From Sediminibacterium sp. (GTDB lineage Bacteria > Bacteroidota > Bacteroidia > Chitinophagales > Chitinophagaceae), in NCBI GenBank assembly GCA_028687975.1, contig JAQTZD010000003.1, positions 1-64,000 of the forward strand: a DNA stretch of 64,000 nt. Direction: 5' to 3'. The position numbers and the translations under genes are program-made. A model generated the notes under the pieces. The model did no database searches and had not been told where the DNA came from. It saw nothing but the letters and a program-made list of their open reading frames with translations. Positions 60,376-64,000 of this stretch are shown one piece after another (the first letter of the stretch is position 1; each line of letters starts with the position of its first letter).

Positions 60376-62949
60376 TTAATCTGTTTTTAACGCTTTATCG
60401 ATCAGGAACAGCAGATTGGCCCTGTGTGCCCGGGTGCTTTCGTTAAACGAAACTGCAGCGGCAACCTTGGTCCGCAGCTTTTTAAGTGTATACAATGCAG
60501 CAGCCTTCGAAACCTCATCGGCAGGAGACTGCGGTGCGGTTAATGCGGCAGCACCTTTCACAAAAATAGCTTGCAGGTACTGGCGGTTCACATTCACATT
60601 ACCGTTGATGTCTGCATCAAAAATACCTTTTACCAGGTCGGCCATTACGTCAGCAACGCTGTAGCTGTTGCCATAGAGTCCGGTATTGGTAATCCGTTGC
60701 AGGGTGGTCGGGTGCAGTATATGTGCGAGGGCGCCGGAAGCCTGCAGTCCCAAAATGGTACCCGTGATTTTGTAATCTTCTCCATTGCCCGGCTGATTGA
60801 ATCCTCGGCGCTGCATTTGCAGATAAGGATAAACAGCTGCATCTGCATCAAATGCATTAGGAGCAAAAACATATTTATTCAATACATCCAGGGCTCTTTT
60901 TTGTGTAGCTACCGGTGCAGGGGTATAGGGTTTGGCAGAAGAACGCTGCTCAGGGAAACTTCTGTCTATGTACACACCGCCAATGTACCGGCTTACGGCA
61001 TTGATCATGCTGTTACGCTGACCGTTCAGTGAACCATATCTGGCGCGGAGCTCTGCATAAGACTGACCGGGCTTGCTGTATTTCTGCACCAGTTTACCCA
61101 TCACTGCATTCACCAGTTTAAAACGCTCTTCGGCGTAGGCAATGGCATCATTGGTCAGGTCGTTTACGTTTACACGAGGATCAATGGCTTTACCAGGCGC
61201 GCGCATATCGTCGCCATCATTCCCAAAAGCAAGTTTAGGATCGGTGCTCCTCATCAGAATCTTGTTCAGCAACAACTCCTCTCCTGCTTCGGTAGAAGGC
61301 GTGTAACCGTATTCAATTGCCCAGAGATCATAAGGGCCTGCCTTGGTGGTATAATAATCGCCCTGCTTGCTTCTGTCTAAAGAAACATTGATGGCAGGAT
61401 AATCCATTACGGAACCAATCAGACCAATGGAACGGGTAATGGAGGTATTGTTGATTTCAGCAGGAGACAACATCTGGCTGCTCTTCATGTTGTGGTTGAG
61501 TCCCAGTGTATGACCCATCTCGTGCATGATCAGGTAGGTTAAAAACTGCCTGTGCATTTCTTTGATGGAAATTTCATCTGCATCCATTGCCTCCAGAGCA
61601 GTAAGTCCTGTAGTGTATTGGGCTTTCAATGAACTGCCAATGGTACAGGCGGTATGCTGATTCAAATCCATACCCGGCAGGTTGAGCTGCGGAACAGGGC
61701 TGCCATTGAAGAGTTCATCACTGATTGGGGTAGCGCTTCCGGAGAACCATTCTACGGTGATGTCTGCACCCAGGATTTGTCCGGTTCGGGGATTAACAAA
61801 ACTTGGTCCGATGGCGCCATACTGTGGCTGTGCAGAAGAAACCCAGCGAATCACATTGTACCGGATATCTGCAGGGTTCCAGTCTGCATTGTCGGGCATG
61901 ATTTTCATTTGCACGGCATTTTTGAAACCGGCTTTTTCAAAAGCTTCATTCCATTTCAGTCCGGCTTCCAGAATCACCTGGCGGTATTCGTGCGGAGTAG
62001 TGTTTTCGATCCAGAACACAATGGGCTCTTCGGGTTCACTGAGTGCAGCAGAAGGATCTTTCTTCTTGAGATTCCAGCGATTGATCATGTCTTTGTAAGG
62101 AGTAGCACTGATGCTGGTCTGGTTGTTTCTTTGCTGCATGAAATAACCAACCCGGGGATCATCTCTTCTTGGTCTGAAATCGTTGTTGGGCATTTCGATG
62201 AAGCTGTGCTGCATCCGTACCCGTACATACCGTACATCCGTAATATCAGGACCACCGAATGCAAGGGTAGAAGGATTGTCGTAAGCGAGGTCTACCACTA
62301 CATCGGTATTGTTGGGGAAAGACCGGATATCGGAATACTTGGATTTGGCTGCATTCAGACCACCCAGGTTAAAGATAAATGCAGTGAGCGGGCTGGGCGC
62401 CAGGATGGGTTTCACCGGGTCCAGTTTTTCACTGAGGAACATACCATCGGCATTCACCAGGTATCCGTCTGCATCTTCCACACTAAATTTATCATTATAA
62501 AAAACTGCTTCAGGTTTATCTACCTCAGCAGTTTTGCTAACCGGATTGTTCCGGTCGTAAAAGAAACCGGTATTCACTTCTGCAAACTCAATTTTATCGA
62601 AGGCCCGGGTAATTTTGAATACAGAAGTAGCCCGATGCATACTCTGATTTAAAAACAGCGACGTAGGTCCGTTAATAGAAAAACTCTGATAAATAAATTC
62701 TTTACCCAGTTGCGATTTACGGATATACATCTGGATACTGCCGGTAGTGGTATCCTGGTACAGTGTAAACAGTCCGTCTATCTTTCTGCTGCCTTTTGTT
62801 TTTTCGGCAACCGTCGGCTTTTTGGCCGCAGCAGTTTTTACGCTATCAGAACCGGGCTTGGCGTTGGCGCCAGTTGCCGGTGGTTGTGCATGTACAGTGG
62901 TGGCCATCAACATCAAAGCAATGCCTGACCCCAGGAAATATTTATTCAT
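60376..62949 (-). CDS. Zinc-dependent metalloprotease with DUF5117 and DUF4953
   Basis: This 857-residue secreted protein has a signal peptide (GIALMLMATTVHAQ), a DUF5117-like N-terminal half (GLFTLYQDTTTGSIQMYI near residue 58), and a metzincin-type domain with HEMGHTLGLNHN near residue 478, where HExxHxxGxxH supplies three zinc ligands. DUF4953-like sequence continues to the end. Such proteins are common in Bacteroidota; substrates are unknown. It is a single-gene unit with its own strong terminator. Confidence 0.9.
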   Translation of the reverse strand: MNKYFLGSGIALMLMATTVHAQPPATGANAKPGSDSVKTAAAKKPTVAEKTKGSRKIDGLFTLYQDTTTGSIQMYIRKSQLGKEFIYQSFSINGPTSLFLNQSMHRATSVFKITRAFDKIEFAEVNTGFFYDRNNPVSKTAEVDKPEAVFYNDKFSVEDADGYLVNADGMFLSEKLDPVKPILAPSPLTAFIFNLGGLNAAKSKYSDIRSFPNNTDVVVDLAYDNPSTLAFGGPDITDVRYVRVRMQHSFIEMPNNDFRPRRDDPRVGYFMQQRNNQTSISATPYKDMINRWNLKKKDPSAALSEPEEPIVFWIENTTPHEYRQVILEAGLKWNEAFEKAGFKNAVQMKIMPDNADWNPADIRYNVIRWVSSAQPQYGAIGPSFVNPRTGQILGADITVEWFSGSATPISDELFNGSPVPQLNLPGMDLNQHTACTIGSSLKAQYTTGLTALEAMDADEISIKEMHRQFLTYLIMHEMGHTLGLNHNMKSSQMLSPAEINNTSITRSIGLIGSVMDYPAINVSLDRSKQGDYYTTKAGPYDLWAIEYGYTPSTEAGEELLLNKILMRSTDPKLAFGNDGDDMRAPGKAIDPRVNVNDLTNDAIAYAEERFKLVNAVMGKLVQKYSKPGQSYAELRARYGSLNGQRNSMINAVSRYIGGVYIDRSFPEQRSSAKPYTPAPVATQKRALDVLNKYVFAPNAFDADAAVYPYLQMQRRGFNQPGNGEDYKITGTILGLQASGALAHILHPTTLQRITNTGLYGNSYSVADVMADLVKGIFDADINGNVNVNRQYLQAIFVKGAAALTAPQSPADEVSKAAALYTLKKLRTKVAAAVSFNESTRAHRANLLFLIDKALKTD

Positions 62950-63012
62950 AGTAATGATTTAAGAAGATCAAATTAATTGATTTCCTTCTAGATTACCCTG
63001 AAATACTTCAAT

Positions 63013-64000
63013 CTATGATAAACGGTCATTAGACTTGGTGGCAATGGCTTTTGCAGCGATGAAAGCACTGGTCCAGGCGTTCTGAAAATTAAAACCACCG
63101 GTGATGCCATCCACATCCATGACCTCACCGGCAAAAAACAGGTGGGGAACTTTTTTGCTTTCCATGGTCTGCGGATTGATCTCTGAGAGTTGTATACCGC
63201 CAGCTGTAACAAATTCTTCCTTAAAAGTTGTTTTACCGGCAACGCTGAAAGGGAAAGCGGTGAGCAACTGAATCAGTTGGTTTTGTTCCTTTGCTTTCAA
63301 CTCCGCCCAGCGGGTAGCTTCGGGAATATGGGCCTGCTCCAGCATGAACTGCCAAAGGCGGCCGGGTAAGCCAAATGGATTTCTGCTGTGCATTTTTTGT
63401 GCAGCGAATTGATCGCGGTAACCCACCCAGTCAGAACGCAGTTCGGCTTCATTGTAATCACCCAGCCAATTTACCAGGATGTTGAACTGATAACCTGCAC
63501 GATGCAGGTCTCTGGCGCCCCAGGCAGACAGGCGCAAAACAACCGGGCCGCTCAATCCCCAGTGCGTGATCAGCAAAGGACCCTGCTCTTTAAATTTGGT
63601 TCCTGCAATTTTAACAACAGCATTGGGAACAGATAGTCCCATCAATGCAGTAATGGGATGCTTGGGAATATTGAATGTAAACAACGACGGTACAGGTTCC
63701 TGAATCTGGTGGCCGGTATCCTTTAACCATTGGAACATGGCCAGCTTGGGAAAACCGCCGCAGGTCACTGCAACAAAATCGGCTTCCAGTATTTTTTTAC
63801 CAGTGATGTGAATGCGAAAAATACCATCAGCGTTTTCAATCCGGTTCACTTCGGAGTTGGTCTGAACAGCTACTTTGTGGTGGTCCGCTTCCTGCAACAA
63901 ACAGTTGATGATGGTTTGCGAATCGTTGGTCACCGGAAACATACGGCCATCTGCTTCGGTATGCAGCTGCACGCCTCTTTCCGAAAACCATTCAATGGTA
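63013..64000 (-). CDS. HI0933-family (BaiN-like) NAD(P)/FAD-dependent oxidoreductase, N-terminus beyond the window
   Basis: The frame stays open to the window edge: upstream of the listed GTG (63972) it reads TIEWFSERGVQLHTEADGR, a typical internal segment of the family, so the N-terminal FAD-binding GxGxxG part lies outside. Visible marks are VTCGGFPKLAMFQWL, ITHWGLSGPVVLRLSAW and the C-terminal FAD segment FFAGEVMDVDGITGGFNFQNAW. Family members reduce or oxidise diverse small molecules; the substrate here is unknown. Confidence 0.88.
   Translation of the reverse strand, partial: TIEWFSERGVQLHTEADGRMFPVTNDSQTIINCLLQEADHHKVAVQTNSEVNRIENADGIFRIHITGKKILEADFVAVTCGGFPKLAMFQWLKDTGHQIQEPVPSLFTFNIPKHPITALMGLSVPNAVVKIAGTKFKEQGPLLITHWGLSGPVVLRLSAWGARDLHRAGYQFNILVNWLGDYNEAELRSDWVGYRDQFAAQKMHSRNPFGLPGRLWQFMLEQAHIPEATRWAELKAKEQNQLIQLLTAFPFSVAGKTTFKEEFVTAGGIQLSEINPQTMESKKVPHLFFAGEVMDVDGITGGFNFQNAWTSAFIAAKAIATKSNDRLS

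Noticed and set aside
61654-62652. 332-residue plus-strand ORF
   Set aside because: It is antisense to the zinc metalloprotease, which has a signal peptide, HExxH motif and terminator.
1-64000. Search for CRISPR arrays, insertion sequences, prophage or conjugative genes
   Set aside because: No regularly spaced repeats, transposase, integrase, phage or transfer genes were seen; the region looks like stable chromosome.

Overview
The window is a chromosomal segment of a Bacteroidota bacterium, most likely a member of the Chitinophagaceae. The evidence is a set of lineage-typical genes: a type IX secretion (T9SS) cargo protein next to a PorP/SprF-type partner, a PorD-type DUF4835 gene, the bamD-rpoZ pair, DUF4296 and DUF6132 proteins, a CusA/AcrB-type efflux operon with small DUF2892 proteins, and -7 boxes of the Bacteroidota type TAnnTTTG. 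Shine-Dalgarno sequences are mostly absent. I see no insertion sequence, prophage, integrase or CRISPR array, and no gene-free stretch longer than about 260 bases.

Layout. 1-74: 3' end of a tRNA-Ala(GGC) and its terminator. 104-6812 (+): LysR regulator and YeiH-type sulfate-exporter-family permease, a methyltransferase, a CYTH protein, an MBL hydrolase overlapping a Vat-type xenobiotic acetyltransferase, a TPMT-family methyltransferase, and a persulfide dioxygenase-rhodanese fusion. 6859-7955 (-): YHS lipoprotein, thioredoxin, DUF6132 and a DUF2892-like protein. 8109-10031 (+): carbonic anhydrase lipoprotein and M19 dipeptidase. 10122-16316 (-): a five-gene RND efflux operon (tolC, adaptor, permease, PII-like protein, DUF2892). 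16423-17067 (+): its divergent Crp/Fnr-family regulator. 17157-19654: two tandem paralogous PKD lipoproteins. 19657-30288: mostly housekeeping genes (eukaryote-type citrate synthase, lptF/G, tgt, a glycosyltransferase, rsmG, M1 peptidase, rsmI, purS, pssA, pepP). 30317-35054: PorP/SprF protein and a 1229-residue T9SS cargo. 35080-42755: recG, trpS, deoxynucleoside kinase, a small acidic unknown, pckA, glcD. 42773-49615: beta-barrel protein, LOG-like protein, and a tight run of symporter, O-methyltransferase, glucosaminidase-LysM, hpt and VWA protein. 49612-57555: dnaJ/grpE, rlmI, a T9SS-sorted mini-protein, peroxiredoxin, scoAB, DUF4296, porD, rpoZ, bamD. 57695-64000: rpsA, a CBS protein, a large zinc metalloprotease, and a truncated HI0933-family flavoprotein.

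The most interesting feature is a candidate regulon in the first 17 kb. Three sites with the form GTNAC-N4-GTNAC lie in front of the TPMT gene, in front of the DUF2892-DUF6132-thioredoxin-YHS operon, and between the RND operon and the Crp-family gene. In two cases the site centre is exactly 29.5 bp upstream of a perfect TAnnTTTG box; in the third a degenerate box sits at the same offset. This ties efflux, thioredoxin, a YHS protein, a thiol/thiopurine-type methyltransferase and probably the adjacent persulfide dioxygenase to one regulator, suggesting a response to reactive sulfur, thiol or metal(loid) stress. The sequence shows the sites and their geometry; the inducer and function are inference.
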